DNA from: Gammaproteobacteria bacterium
GTDB lineage: Bacteria; Pseudomonadota; Gammaproteobacteria; UBA6429
NCBI GenBank assembly: GCA_030635835.1
Contig: DAOVYB010000009.1
Coordinates: forward strand, 1-19,035
DNA: 19,035 nt
Direction of reading: 5' to 3'
Positions 1-8,990 of the stretch are shown piece after piece. The notes under the pieces were generated by a model that saw nothing but the letters and a program-made list of their open reading frames with translations, had not been told where the DNA came from and searched no databases. The number at the start of each line of letters is the position of its first letter. Position 1 is the first letter of the stretch. A program made the translations under genes and the position numbers.

Positions 1-1635
1 CTTTTAATTCAATCAGATGCCAGCATCAAAGAACTGGCGCATCTTGAGAACAGGGTTAATACATATATCAAACAACTGGAATTGGGACTGCATGGGAAAT
101 TAAATGGGGTAAATGAGGAGATTTTTGAGGTGAAAATTCTTGAAAATTTCGCTAATAAAGATGAGCTGGATAAAAAATTAGATGTAATTTATTTTCCTAC
201 CTTATCCGATAATCGTGCAGTTACTGCTGCAGTTCGTTCTGGTGGTTATACGGTAATTGACAATTATGATGATGATAATTTTGATTTGGTAGAAACTATC
301 AAAAAGGGACGTGATGTTGCAGGCGATACTGTTTGTGCACCTATGGCGGCTGTTTATGGTGATCTTGTTAAAGCCATTGATGATTTTAAAAAAAGAAAGA
401 TTAGTAATGATCCGCTGGTTAGTAATAAAAAACGATTATTATATTTTAACAATAAAGGTGTAGGTCCATGCAGGCAAGGCCAGTTTGTGAATGCCCACGA
501 ATTATTTCTTCTGCAGACATTAGGAGAAGATAGCAAAGGTAAACAAGGTAATTCAGCTGCATGTAATAACCTCAATGATCCTATAGTGCAGTTTGTAATA
601 GGGAAGGAGAGTGAAGGTTACAATATTGGTGCAGATGAATGGGTGCTTGCGCATGTCTTGCAGGGAATTATTTTGCATGGACTACTTGATGAAATTTATT
701 TTCTCGGTGGTTCTTTTTGCAAGAACTATGAAGATTACATGAATTTTCATGATGATTTTATAAAGTTAAAAAAAGAGTTGTATAAAATAATTGAATATGA
801 ACTTCCTCCCGGTCTGGTTGCGAAGCAGTCCGTTAAAATATTTGGCAATTTGCCAGTGATAGGGGAAGTAATTAAATACTTTGCATATAAACTTCATATG
901 AAACCTATGGCTAAACCTATTAATGACTTTGTGCGGCAGTGGATTGACTCCAGGGACTCAAGTAACACAAATCTATTAAAAATATTTATTGAGGGTGAGG
1001 CCTATATGAGAGGCGCTCAAGCTACAACGATATTTAATAATCTACTTGTTATATTGGGCTTCGCACGTTTTGAGTTGGAGTACTCCCCTGTATGGTGCTA
1101 TTTACAGTATTTGTTCGAAGAAAAATTACTGGAGCTGCGGGAAGTAATTCGTGTCGAGGAAAATAAATTAAATACTTGTCAGCCCGGAGACAAACAACAA
1201 CATCTTCGATTGATTAAGGAAAATAAAAAGCATATTTCAGAAGTTGAAAATGTCAGGAACTTATTGATAAATGTACTGGCAAAACCGCTATATAAACATG
1301 CGAATCTTGAAATGCCTGAACCAATGGAAAATATATTGCGGGTAGCAAGAGAAATTGTTCCAAATCTGGTTCCCTATGGTGAGCTTTCTCCCTATGTAGG
1401 AGAAGCACTTACTAAACTTAGGGAAGGTTACGATCTGTTTCTTAACGTTGCTCCAGAAGGATGTATGGTTTCATCTATGAGCGAGGTACTAACACCAAAG
1501 ATTATGAAGTCTGCTGGAAATATAAATGGGAAAATCCAGAACTTATTTTCATCAGATGGTGATATTAATAAGGAGCTTCTTGAGCTGGCGCTTCTGAAAA
1601 CCATGGGTCCCACTGAGTTCTATACACGGCAGTAA
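1..1635 (+). CDS. 2-hydroxyacyl-CoA dehydratase / activase-related iron-sulfur protein, C-terminal part (5' end cut by window)
   Basis: The reading frame is open from the first base, so this is the last ~544 residues of a longer protein. Fragments match what I recall of the HgdB-like / DUF2229 'acyl-CoA dehydratase activase-related' family: GDTVCAPMAAVYGDL, GPCRQGQF, GEAYMRG and NVAPEGCM, each with a counterpart in that family. Three cysteines at these places (codons 334-336, 469-471 and 1462-1464) are in the positions expected to bind a [4Fe-4S] cluster. Family members are large proteins in which an ASKHA ATPase activase is fused to dehydratase-like domains; the ATPase part would lie before the window. 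There is no signal peptide or clear membrane segment, so it is probably cytoplasmic. An internal TTG at 82 is not needed as a start. The substrate is unknown. The gene looks more AT-rich than its neighbours and lies next to a tRNA, which hints at acquisition. The family call is from memory of motifs and is moderate. Confidence 0.6.
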   Translation, partial: LLIQSDASIKELAHLENRVNTYIKQLELGLHGKLNGVNEEIFEVKILENFANKDELDKKLDVIYFPTLSDNRAVTAAVRSGGYTVIDNYDDDNFDLVETIKKGRDVAGDTVCAPMAAVYGDLVKAIDDFKKRKISNDPLVSNKKRLLYFNNKGVGPCRQGQFVNAHELFLLQTLGEDSKGKQGNSAACNNLNDPIVQFVIGKESEGYNIGADEWVLAHVLQGIILHGLLDEIYFLGGSFCKNYEDYMNFHDDFIKLKKELYKIIEYELPPGLVAKQSVKIFGNLPVIGEVIKYFAYKLHMKPMAKPINDFVRQWIDSRDSSNTNLLKIFIEGEAYMRGAQATTIFNNLLVILGFARFELEYSPVWCYLQYLFEEKLLELREVIRVEENKLNTCQPGDKQQHLRLIKENKKHISEVENVRNLLINVLAKPLYKHANLEMPEPMENILRVAREIVPNLVPYGELSPYVGEALTKLREGYDLFLNVAPEGCMVSSMSEVLTPKIMKSAGNINGKIQNLFSSDGDINKELLELALLKTMGPTEFYTRQ

Positions 1636-1695
1636 GTTGTTAGAGCTATTACCGCAATGCCGGGAATATGCTTTGTAGAAGGTAATTGCAGATAA

Positions 1696-1782
1696 TGGTA
1701 GCGGTGGCCGGACTCGAACCGGCACTGAGTTGCCCCAACTGGATTTTGAATCCAGCGTGTCTACCAATTTCACCACACCGCC
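1696..1782 (-). tRNA. tRNA-Leu (anticodon CAA)
   Basis: The reverse complement folds as a class II tRNA of 87 nt including an encoded CCA (1696-1698). The acceptor is GGCGGTG paired with CACCGCT (last pair G-U). The D arm holds GGTAGACAC, the anticodon stem is CTGGA/TCCAG with loop TTCAAAA giving CAA at 1746-1748, then comes a long variable arm and the T arm GCCGG-TTCGAGT-CCGGC. The discriminator is A (1699), as leucyl-tRNA synthetase requires. It decodes UUG. The 3' end faces the dehydratase-like gene, and the 5' end faces queA, which is transcribed divergently. Confidence 0.96.
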
Positions 1783-1838
1783 GTAGACTAGAACCTTTTG
1801 TACTATCTTAAAATTAGGATAGCGTCGAAAGGGCGGCT

Positions 1839-1844
1839 ATTATA
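1839..1844 (-). promoter_or_regulatory. Probable -10 box of the tRNA-Leu promoter
   Basis: The minus strand reads TATAAT, a perfect -10, followed by a GC-rich discriminator (AGCCGCCC). This pairing is typical of stringently controlled stable-RNA promoters. It lies 57 bp upstream of the mature 5' end. No good -35 is seen at 16-18 bp. A TTGACT lies 33 bp upstream, too far to pair with it. Confidence 0.5.
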
Positions 1845-1975
1845 GGGCACATCCCATATCTATAGAAGCCCTATACGAGTCAATTTTCTAATGAGTATAC
1901 AATTTACACTGGTATTTTTATAAGCAGGCAAATAAACTGCGCAGCTCAAACTTTGTCGTATTTTTAGAGAGCAAT

Positions 1976-3031
1976 ATGCGTCGTACCGATTTTACCTTTG
2001 AGTTACCCGAAGAACTGATCGCTCAGCAACCCGTTGCAGAGCGAACGGCTAGTCGCCTGTTGGTTTTAGATGGTCAAACAGGTATTTGTGAAGATAAAAC
2101 CTTTACTGATTTAAATGATTTTCTGCAAGCCGGTGATGTGCTGGTTTTTAATAATACTCAGGTCATTCCTGCTCGATTATATGGAAAAAAAGCCTCGGGT
2201 GGAAAAGTTGAAGTACTGGTTGAACGGATAGTTGATGAGCATGTGGCATTAGCCCATATTCGTGCCAGTAAATCACCAAAAGCAGGCACAGAATTATTTT
2301 TTGAGCAAGATTTTCAAGCCGAAGTAACCGGTAGAGAAGGTGACTTGTTTGTTGTAAATTTTAATCATAATCAACAAAATAAAAACACGGTGCTGGATAT
2401 TCTTAATGCAATTGGCCACATGCCACTTCCACCTTATATACAACGTGATGATGAAGATTTTGATCAGGAACGCTATCAAACGGTTTATGCAGAAAATCCG
2501 GGCGCGGTGGCAGCACCAACAGCAGGATTGCACTTTGATGAAAAAATGTTGCAGCAGTTATCTGATAAAGGTGTTGAACAAATCCATGTCACTTTGCATG
2601 TTGGAGCGGGGACGTTTCAACCTGTTCGGGTTGATGATTTAAATGATCACCATATGCACAGTGAGTGGATTGAACTCACACAGGAGAATTGCGATAAAAT
2701 AAATAAAGCCAAACAACAAGGCCGCCGTATTATTGCCGTTGGCACGACCAGTGTACGCTGTCTTGAATCAGCGGCTTTATTTTCTGAGGAAGAAGGACAA
2801 CTAAGCCCATATCAAGGCGAAACGGATATTTTTATAACTCCCGGTTATGAGTTTAAAGTGATTGATGCACTCGTCACGAATTTTCATTTATCAGAATCAA
2901 CCTTGTTAATGCTTGTTTCAGCCTTTGCCGGATATGAAAATATAAAAAATGCCTATCAACATGCAATAAAAGAAAAGTACCGTTTCTTTAGTTACGGTGA
3001 TGCAATGTTTTTGACTAAAAGAAAAGATTAA
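1976..3031 (+). CDS. queA: S-adenosylmethionine:tRNA ribosyltransferase-isomerase QueA
   Basis: QueA transfers and isomerises the ribosyl part of S-adenosylmethionine onto 7-aminomethyl-7-deazaguanine at the wobble position of GUN-anticodon tRNAs, making epoxyqueuosine. The 351-residue product has the usual family length. Recognisable blocks are [20 protein letters not shown] at the N-terminus, [49 protein letters not shown], and near the end [29 protein letters not shown] and [12 protein letters not shown]. The ATG at 1976 has an AGAGAG ribosome site at 1966-1971 and matches the family N-terminus. It heads the queA-tgt-yajC-secD-secF cluster and sits 125 bp before tgt, which acts one step earlier in the same pathway. 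A palindromic repeat fills that gap. Confidence 0.97.
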   Translation: MRRTDFTFELPEELIAQQPVAERTASRLLVLDGQTGICEDKTFTDLNDFLQAGDVLVFNNTQVIPARLYGKKASGGKVEVLVERIVDEHVALAHIRASKSPKAGTELFFEQDFQAEVTGREGDLFVVNFNHNQQNKNTVLDILNAIGHMPLPPYIQRDDEDFDQERYQTVYAENPGAVAAPTAGLHFDEKMLQQLSDKGVEQIHVTLHVGAGTFQPVRVDDLNDHHMHSEWIELTQENCDKINKAKQQGRRIIAVGTTSVRCLESAALFSEEEGQLSPYQGETDIFITPGYEFKVIDALVTNFHLSESTLLMLVSAFAGYENIKNAYQHAIKEKYRFFSYGDAMFLTKRKD

Positions 3032-3040
3032 AAGCTACTC

Positions 3041-3113
3041 ACCACAGAGGACACTGAGGAACACAGGGAAATCAATATTTAAAATCTCTGTGAACCTCCG
3101 TGACCTCTGTGGT
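3041..3113. repeat. Palindromic repeat, family A (copy 1), between queA and tgt
   Basis: Imperfect inverted repeat with 29-nt arms (3041-3069 and 3085-3113; 24 of 29 positions match) around a 15-nt AT-rich loop. Each arm is built of about three units of the form CAC(A/G/T)GAGG at 9-10 bp spacing. A related copy lies at 10973-11041. It would form a long hairpin in the queA-tgt transcript. No coding content. Confidence 0.85.
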
Positions 3114-3156
3114 TAAATTGTTTTATAGACGTTCAGAGTAATACGATGGTAAATAA

Positions 3157-4272
<1,116 letters not shown>

Positions 4273-4323
4273 TACGGCGCTATATTTTAACAACTATTTT
4301 AAAACGTATAAAAAGGGTAAAAA

Positions 4324-4665
4324 ATGAGCTTCTTTATTTCAGACGCGGTTGCCGAAGCCGCTCCAGCAGCATCACAGGCTGATCCAATGACATCATTAAT
4401 TTTCTTTGGTGGCATGATTCTAATTTTTTACTTCATCCTGATTCGTCCCCAATCAAAACGAGCAAAAGAACATCGTGAATTGGTTGGTGGTTTATCCAAA
4501 GGTGATGAAGTTGTGACAAACGGTGGTATTTTGGGAAAAATCACTGACGTTAGTGAGCAATATGTCACAGTAGAAATTGCAGACAACGTCCAGATTAAAG
4601 TTCAAAAACAAGCTGTGGCTACTGTGTTACCGAAAGGCTCATTAAAAGCTGCACAAAAGGACTAA
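4324..4665 (+). CDS. yajC: Sec translocon accessory subunit YajC
   Basis: YajC is a small single-span membrane protein that joins SecD and SecF in the auxiliary complex bound to SecYEG. The 113-residue product (E. coli, 110) has an Ala-rich N-terminus, one membrane segment at about residues 23-40 (SLIFFGGMILIFYFILI), then the family signature RPQSKRAKEH. A cytoplasmic beta-rich domain follows with GDEVVTNGGILGKI. AGGG at about 4314 precedes the ATG. It lies between tgt and secD as in most gammaproteobacteria, 51 bp after tgt, and is very likely cotranscribed with them. Confidence 0.96.
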   Translation: MSFFISDAVAEAAPAASQADPMTSLIFFGGMILIFYFILIRPQSKRAKEHRELVGGLSKGDEVVTNGGILGKITDVSEQYVTVEIADNVQIKVQKQAVATVLPKGSLKAAQKD

Positions 4666-4667
4666 AT

Positions 4668-4754
4668 TGTAGGTTGGCCTTTAGGCCAACGCAGCTGTCG
4701 GGCCAGTGCTCTCCTAATATTTTATTTAAGAGGACACAATGAGCCCGACCTACA
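4668..4754. repeat. Palindromic repeat, family B (copy 1), between yajC and secD
   Basis: It starts with a core of TGTAGGTTGG that forms a perfect 7-bp hairpin GTTGGCC-TTTA-GGCCAAC (4673-4690) and ends with GCCCGACCTACA (4743-4754), nearly the reverse complement of the beginning. GTCGGGC and GCCCGAC can also pair across the middle. The core recurs at 18227-18250. It fills most of the 121-bp gap inside the operon. Confidence 0.85.
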
Positions 4755-4786
4755 TTTAAAAATAATACGATTCAGGTATACCCACT

Positions 4787-6643
4787 ATGTTAAATCAGTA
4801 TTCCCTATGGAAGTACATATTACTTCTTGTTGTTCTTGTCGTTGGTAGCATTTATGCATTACCCAATATCTATGGTTCTGATCCCGCAATTCAGATATCG
4901 GCAACACGAAATAGTATCATTGATTCTCAGGTTGAAACTAAAGCGCTGCAAGCTCTAAAGAAAGCAGATATTAAATTACGACGTTCAACTTTAGATGCTA
5001 ATGGTTTGTTACTACGTTTTGATGATGTTGAACAACAACTTAAAGCTGCAGATGATATACGTGATGCTTTAGGCGATGATTTTACTGTGGCACTGAATCT
5101 TGCTCCGGCGACGCCTAACTGGTTAAGAAGTATGAATGCCTTACCTATGTATTTGGGTTTGGATTTACGCGGTGGCTTACACTTTTTAATGGAAGTCGAT
5201 ACCGAAGTTGTTATAACTCAGGCAATGGAAAGTAACGCGAATGAAATTCGTGATTTAATCAGAAAGAAGAAACTTGGTTATCCATCGATTCGCCATAACA
5301 AAGATAAAGTTACAGTAAAATTCCGTAAAGTTGAAAAACGTGACAAGGCTTTTTCAGTCGTTCGTTCAGGAATGAATGAATTATTAATAGAGAGTTATGA
5401 TGAAGGCGAAGCATTTTATATTTCGGCTGTTTTGAAGGAAACCACTATGGTTTCACTCAAAAAATCTGCATTACAACAAAATGTGACCACTTTACGTAAT
5501 CGTGTTAATGAATTAGGTGTTGCTGAACCGGTAATTCAACAGCAAGGTGATAACCGAATTGTTGTGCAATTACCGGGTATTCAGGATAGCGCGAGAGCAA
5601 AACGAATTTTAAGTGCAACAGCATCGTTAGAGTTTCGTTTAGTTGACGTTAATGTTTCTCCTCAGGATGCAGTAGATGGTCGTATTCCTCCTACGGCTCG
5701 TTTGTATCGTGATCGCGAAGGTCAACCTGTTGTATTGAAAAAACGTTTGATTATTACCGGTGACAGAATTACAAGCGCATCTTCAGGTTTTGACAGTGAG
5801 TCGGGTAGCCCGATGGTCTCCATTATGCTGGATAGTGCCGGTGCCCGGATTATGGGGAGTACGACAAAAAAGAATCTTAAAAAACCCATGGCGGTTGTTT
5901 TTATTGAACATAAAGAAACATCTAAAATGGTTAACGGCAAGCGCGAACGTACTACGCGTAAAGTTGAAGAAGTGATTAACGTTGCCACTATTCAGGGTGT
6001 CTTTAGTAAACGTTTCCAAATTACCGGCCTCGATGATGGTAATGAAGCGCGTGAATTAGCCTTGTTATTACGTGCCGGTGCTTTAGCTGCGCCTATTCGA
6101 ATTATTGAAGAACGGACTATTGGTCCAAGCTTAGGTAAAGATAACATTGCGCAAGGTTTAAACTCAGTTGTTATCGGCATGGCTTTTGTACTTGCCTTTA
6201 TGTTGCTTTGGTACCGTGGCTTTGGTCTGGTTGCCAATGTTGCTTTGCTGGTGAACCTTGTTTTAATTGTCGCCGTGTTATCAATGCTGCAAGCAACACT
6301 AACCTTACCCGGTATTGCCGGGATAGTCTTAACCGTTGGTATGGCGGTAGACGCTAACGTACTTATTTTTGAACGTATACGTGAAGAAATAAATATAGGT
6401 AATACACCGCAAGCCAGTATTCATGCCGGTTATGATAAAGCGTTATCAACTATTATGGATGCAAACATCACAACCTTAATTGCTGCTGTTGTACTTTATA
6501 TTTTTGGTACAGGACCGATTAAAGGTTTTGCTATCACGTTATCTATCGGAATCATAACTTCGATGTTTACCGCCATTATGGGAACACGCGCCATTATCAA
6601 TTTATCCATTGGTGGCAAAAAAATTAAAAAACTGTCTATTTAA
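4787..6643 (+). CDS. secD: Protein translocase subunit SecD
   Basis: SecD is an RND-type inner-membrane protein. With SecF it uses the proton gradient to complete export of proteins through SecYEG. The 618-residue product (E. coli, 615) has a first membrane segment at about residues 8-28, then the large periplasmic region with the hallmark YLGLDLRGGLHFLMEVD near residues 122-138. About five membrane segments follow from residue 455. D522 in VGMAVDANVLIFERIREE corresponds to the essential transmembrane aspartate (D519 in E. coli). The ATG at 4787 matches the family N-terminus, although the ribosome site is weak. It is followed by secF after 23 bp. Confidence 0.98.
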   Translation: MLNQYSLWKYILLLVVLVVGSIYALPNIYGSDPAIQISATRNSIIDSQVETKALQALKKADIKLRRSTLDANGLLLRFDDVEQQLKAADDIRDALGDDFTVALNLAPATPNWLRSMNALPMYLGLDLRGGLHFLMEVDTEVVITQAMESNANEIRDLIRKKKLGYPSIRHNKDKVTVKFRKVEKRDKAFSVVRSGMNELLIESYDEGEAFYISAVLKETTMVSLKKSALQQNVTTLRNRVNELGVAEPVIQQQGDNRIVVQLPGIQDSARAKRILSATASLEFRLVDVNVSPQDAVDGRIPPTARLYRDREGQPVVLKKRLIITGDRITSASSGFDSESGSPMVSIMLDSAGARIMGSTTKKNLKKPMAVVFIEHKETSKMVNGKRERTTRKVEEVINVATIQGVFSKRFQITGLDDGNEARELALLLRAGALAAPIRIIEERTIGPSLGKDNIAQGLNSVVIGMAFVLAFMLLWYRGFGLVANVALLVNLVLIVAVLSMLQATLTLPGIAGIVLTVGMAVDANVLIFERIREEINIGNTPQASIHAGYDKALSTIMDANITTLIAAVVLYIFGTGPIKGFAITLSIGIITSMFTAIMGTRAIINLSIGGKKIKKLSI

Positions 6644-6666
6644 ACAGATAGGTAAGGAAAGACATT

Positions 6667-7608
6667 ATGCAAATTTTTAAAAAGACCCCTAGCTTTGATT
6701 TTATGTCAAAGCGGAAAATTGCTTTGGCGTTTTCTTTAATACTTATTATTGCTTCAGTATCTTCTTTAGCAATAAAAGGTTTAAATTTTGGTTTGGATTT
6801 TACTGGCGGTACACTGATTGAAGTGGCTTACCCGCAAAGTGCTGACTTAAATAAAATTAGAAATCGTTTAACCACAACGGGCTTCGGTGATGCCGTTGTT
6901 CAAAATTTTGGTTCTTCAAAGGACGTATTAGTACGCTTAGCGCCACGTGAAAATACCACCTCAGAATCATTAGGCGATAAAATTCTTACCGCGTTGAAAG
7001 AAGATGAAGTAAATGTCGTTATGCGTCGGCAGGAATTTGTTGGCCCACAAGTGGGTGATGAACTTCGTGATGACGGTGGCCTGGCCATGTTGATTGCATT
7101 ATTTTTCATTCTTATCTATGTCATGGCTCGCTTTGAATATCGTTTTGCTTTAGGTTCAATTGCGGCTTTGGTTCATGATGTGATTATCACCATGGGTGTG
7201 TTTGCATTTTTTCAGTTTGATTTTGATTTAACCGTACTCGCTGCAGTACTGGCGGTAATTGGTTATTCACTCAATGATACGATTGTGGTATTTGATCGTA
7301 TCCGTGAAAATTTCAGAATTATGCGTAAACAGGAACCAGGTGCGATTATAAATACATCTCTTAACCAAACGCTATCGCGGACAATGATGACCTCGGTGAC
7401 AACATTAATTGTTGTGTTAGCCATGTTCTTCCTTGGTGGTGAGTTAATTCATGCTTTTGCTATCGCCTTAATCGTTGGTATTTTGGTTGGTACTTACTCA
7501 TCTATTTATGTTGCAAGCAGCATGGTCATCACCTTAAAAATTACGGCAGAAAGTATGATGCCAGTGCAAAAAGAAGGGGAAGATCAGGAAGGGCACTATA
7601 TCGAATAA
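6667..7608 (+). CDS. secF: Protein translocase subunit SecF
   Basis: SecF partners SecD. The 313-residue product (E. coli, 323) has a first membrane segment at about residues 16-36, the D1 motif GLNFGLDFTGGTLIEV, a short periplasmic part ending in FVGPQVGDEL, then five membrane segments. The fourth carries the family signature VIGYSLNDTIVVFDRIRENF with D204. An AAGGAAAG ribosome site lies just before the ATG. It is the last gene of the queA-secF operon and is followed by a clear terminator. The C-terminal tail is short and acidic. Confidence 0.98.
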   Translation: MQIFKKTPSFDFMSKRKIALAFSLILIIASVSSLAIKGLNFGLDFTGGTLIEVAYPQSADLNKIRNRLTTTGFGDAVVQNFGSSKDVLVRLAPRENTTSESLGDKILTALKEDEVNVVMRRQEFVGPQVGDELRDDGGLAMLIALFFILIYVMARFEYRFALGSIAALVHDVIITMGVFAFFQFDFDLTVLAAVLAVIGYSLNDTIVVFDRIRENFRIMRKQEPGAIINTSLNQTLSRTMMTSVTTLIVVLAMFFLGGELIHAFAIALIVGILVGTYSSIYVASSMVITLKITAESMMPVQKEGEDQEGHYIE

Positions 7609-7639
7609 TTAAACTCGTTAAACCTTTCGTTATATTCTA

Positions 7640-7664
7640 AAACCCGCTTAAAGCGGGTTTTATT
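7640..7664 (+). terminator. Rho-independent terminator after secF
   Basis: AAACCCGC and GCGGGTTT (7640-7647 and 7653-7660) form a GC-rich 8-bp stem with a short TTAAA loop, followed by TTTTATT. It is placed 32 bp after the secF stop and ends the queA-secF operon. Confidence 0.9.
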
Positions 7665-7738
7665 ATGCCTGTCATATTATTGTTATATTCCTTTGTTAGT
7701 TTGTCATAAAAATTTCATATTCAAAAAAGAGGCTCGTA

Positions 7739-7961
7739 GTGAGAAAATATATTATTTGGATTTGCCGATAAGAATGAAGTGATTCCGTATATGAATAATA
7801 GTTTTTCTGTTTCACGTGCTGATGCTATCGCGGATTATTTGGATAAGAAAAAAATTTATCCAATAAAAATTCGTGGTTATGGCGATGAGCTACCTGTTGC
7901 TAATAATGATACTGAACTCGGTCGATATACAAATCGACGTGTGGAAATTTGGATGAGGTAA
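7739..7961 (+). pseudogene. Remnant of an OmpA-like (peptidoglycan-binding) C-terminal domain gene
   Basis: An open frame from about 7743 to 7961 encodes the second half of an OmpA/MotB-type domain: SRADAIADYL, then IRGYGDELPVANN, then GRYTNRRVEIW, all typical family motifs. The start of such a domain is hinted at by ILFGFADKNE, but the central GHTD-type segment is missing, so about 40 residues appear deleted. Upstream, AAGAGG at 7726-7731 and a GTG at 7739 begin a different frame, MRKYIIWICR then stop, which looks like the start of a signal peptide. The simplest reading is a surface or lipoprotein gene that has lost its middle and shifted frame. A short functional ORF starting at GTG 7779 is less likely. 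Confidence 0.6.
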
Positions 7962-8208
7962 TTTATATAGAATAATCTGTATGAATAAAAATTTATTAGA
8001 GTTGTTCTATATTATGAATATCTTATGAAAGATGGTGCTGAAAGTTAAGAAGTTTGTCAGGTATTTTTCTTCCTGTGTATTCTAAGTTACATATTAATTG
8101 TGTGATTGAATGTATCTTTCATTTTGACATTAAAACGATGTTATTTGTCTGAATCTGATTACCTAAATTTATAAGAAAAAAATCAATATCATATCAAGGG
8201 AGAAAAAT

Positions 8209-8892
8209 ATGAATAAATTTTTAGTCACACTGAGTTCAGTACTATTAATTACGCTCACGTCTTCAGCAGCATTTGCGGGGCCAGGTAAAAAAGGCTTTTT
8301 ACTTTATAATCCAAATACGCCTTCATTGACTGTAGACAACACAATATCAGAAGTTTCTGGTCATATAGGTGGTTTTGTTGATGCTGATGGCAACGTCAAT
8401 GGTGATATGTTTAACCCTGAAAACGTGAGCATTAATTATCCTATTGCCGGCACAGTATATGCCACTGTTACGGATGGACGTACAGGTGAAACATTAGGTT
8501 CATTTACAGAAATTGGTAGTGTTTCGGCAACAGCATCTTTTAGTACACAGTTTTTTGGTTTAATGGGTGACTGGAGTCAACTTCCAGCAACTATGCCGTG
8601 GACAATGAAAAAAGATTTTTCTATGCAAGTAAATGGTTCAACTTTTGTTCTTGAAGAAAGTCTGACTGGTCGTGCATTTCCACATTTAGGCCCGGTTGAA
8701 GATCCATCAGCAACTGGCACCATGGCTTTACGTATGTCTGGTTGTGCTGGAATTCGCGAAGTAAGTGGCAGTGGTGACTATGCGGGTAAGGTGGGTACCT
8801 TATGCATGAACGGTACCTTTACTTTTGATCAACAGTTCAATGGTGTTGGTGTATCAAACTGTTCGATCGCGGTACATGATCCATTAAATTAA
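8209..8892 (+). CDS. Secreted hypothetical protein
   Basis: The 227-residue product has a clear Sec signal peptide: MNK, a hydrophobic stretch to about residue 20, and a likely cleavage after AFA at residue 23. The mature part is rich in Gly, Thr and Ser with alternating hydrophobic residues, suggesting a beta-rich fold. It has three cysteines (179, 199, 218), all near the C-terminus. The block SGSGDYAGKVGTLCMNGTF resembles the repeating pattern of small secreted beta-barrel proteins, but I do not recognise the family. The ATG at 8209 follows a strong AAGGGAG at 8196-8202. It is monocistronic: preceded by a 247-bp AT-rich gap with TTGACA at 8124-8129 (no convincing -10) and followed by its own terminator. 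It interrupts the conserved secF-suhB neighbourhood. Confidence 0.8.
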   Translation: MNKFLVTLSSVLLITLTSSAAFAGPGKKGFLLYNPNTPSLTVDNTISEVSGHIGGFVDADGNVNGDMFNPENVSINYPIAGTVYATVTDGRTGETLGSFTEIGSVSATASFSTQFFGLMGDWSQLPATMPWTMKKDFSMQVNGSTFVLEESLTGRAFPHLGPVEDPSATGTMALRMSGCAGIREVSGSGDYAGKVGTLCMNGTFTFDQQFNGVGVSNCSIAVHDPLN

Positions 8893-8920
8893 TGTGATTA
8901 GTTTAAAATGGAAATGAAAG

Positions 8921-8949
8921 AAGGGGTAAGCAGTGCTTACCCCTTTTTT
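8921..8949 (+). terminator. Rho-independent terminator after the secreted-protein gene
   Basis: AAGGGGTAAGC (8921-8931), loop AGT, and GCTTACCCCTT (8935-8945) form a perfect 11-bp stem followed by a T run. It is 28 bp after the stop codon. Because A residues flank the other side, it may also help end the convergent minus-strand gene. Confidence 0.92.
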
Positions 8950-8990
8950 AATCGATGAAATAAAAGTGATATTATTTTTATATTTGAGTT

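Noticed and set aside
82..84. TTG at 82 as the start of the first gene
   Set aside because: The frame is open back to base 1 with coding-like content and no ribosome site stands before the TTG; the gene simply enters from outside the window.
1552..1776. Minus-strand open frame of 74 codons across the tRNA
   Set aside because: Its N-terminal part is a translation of the tRNA-Leu gene and the rest is antisense to the dehydratase-like gene.
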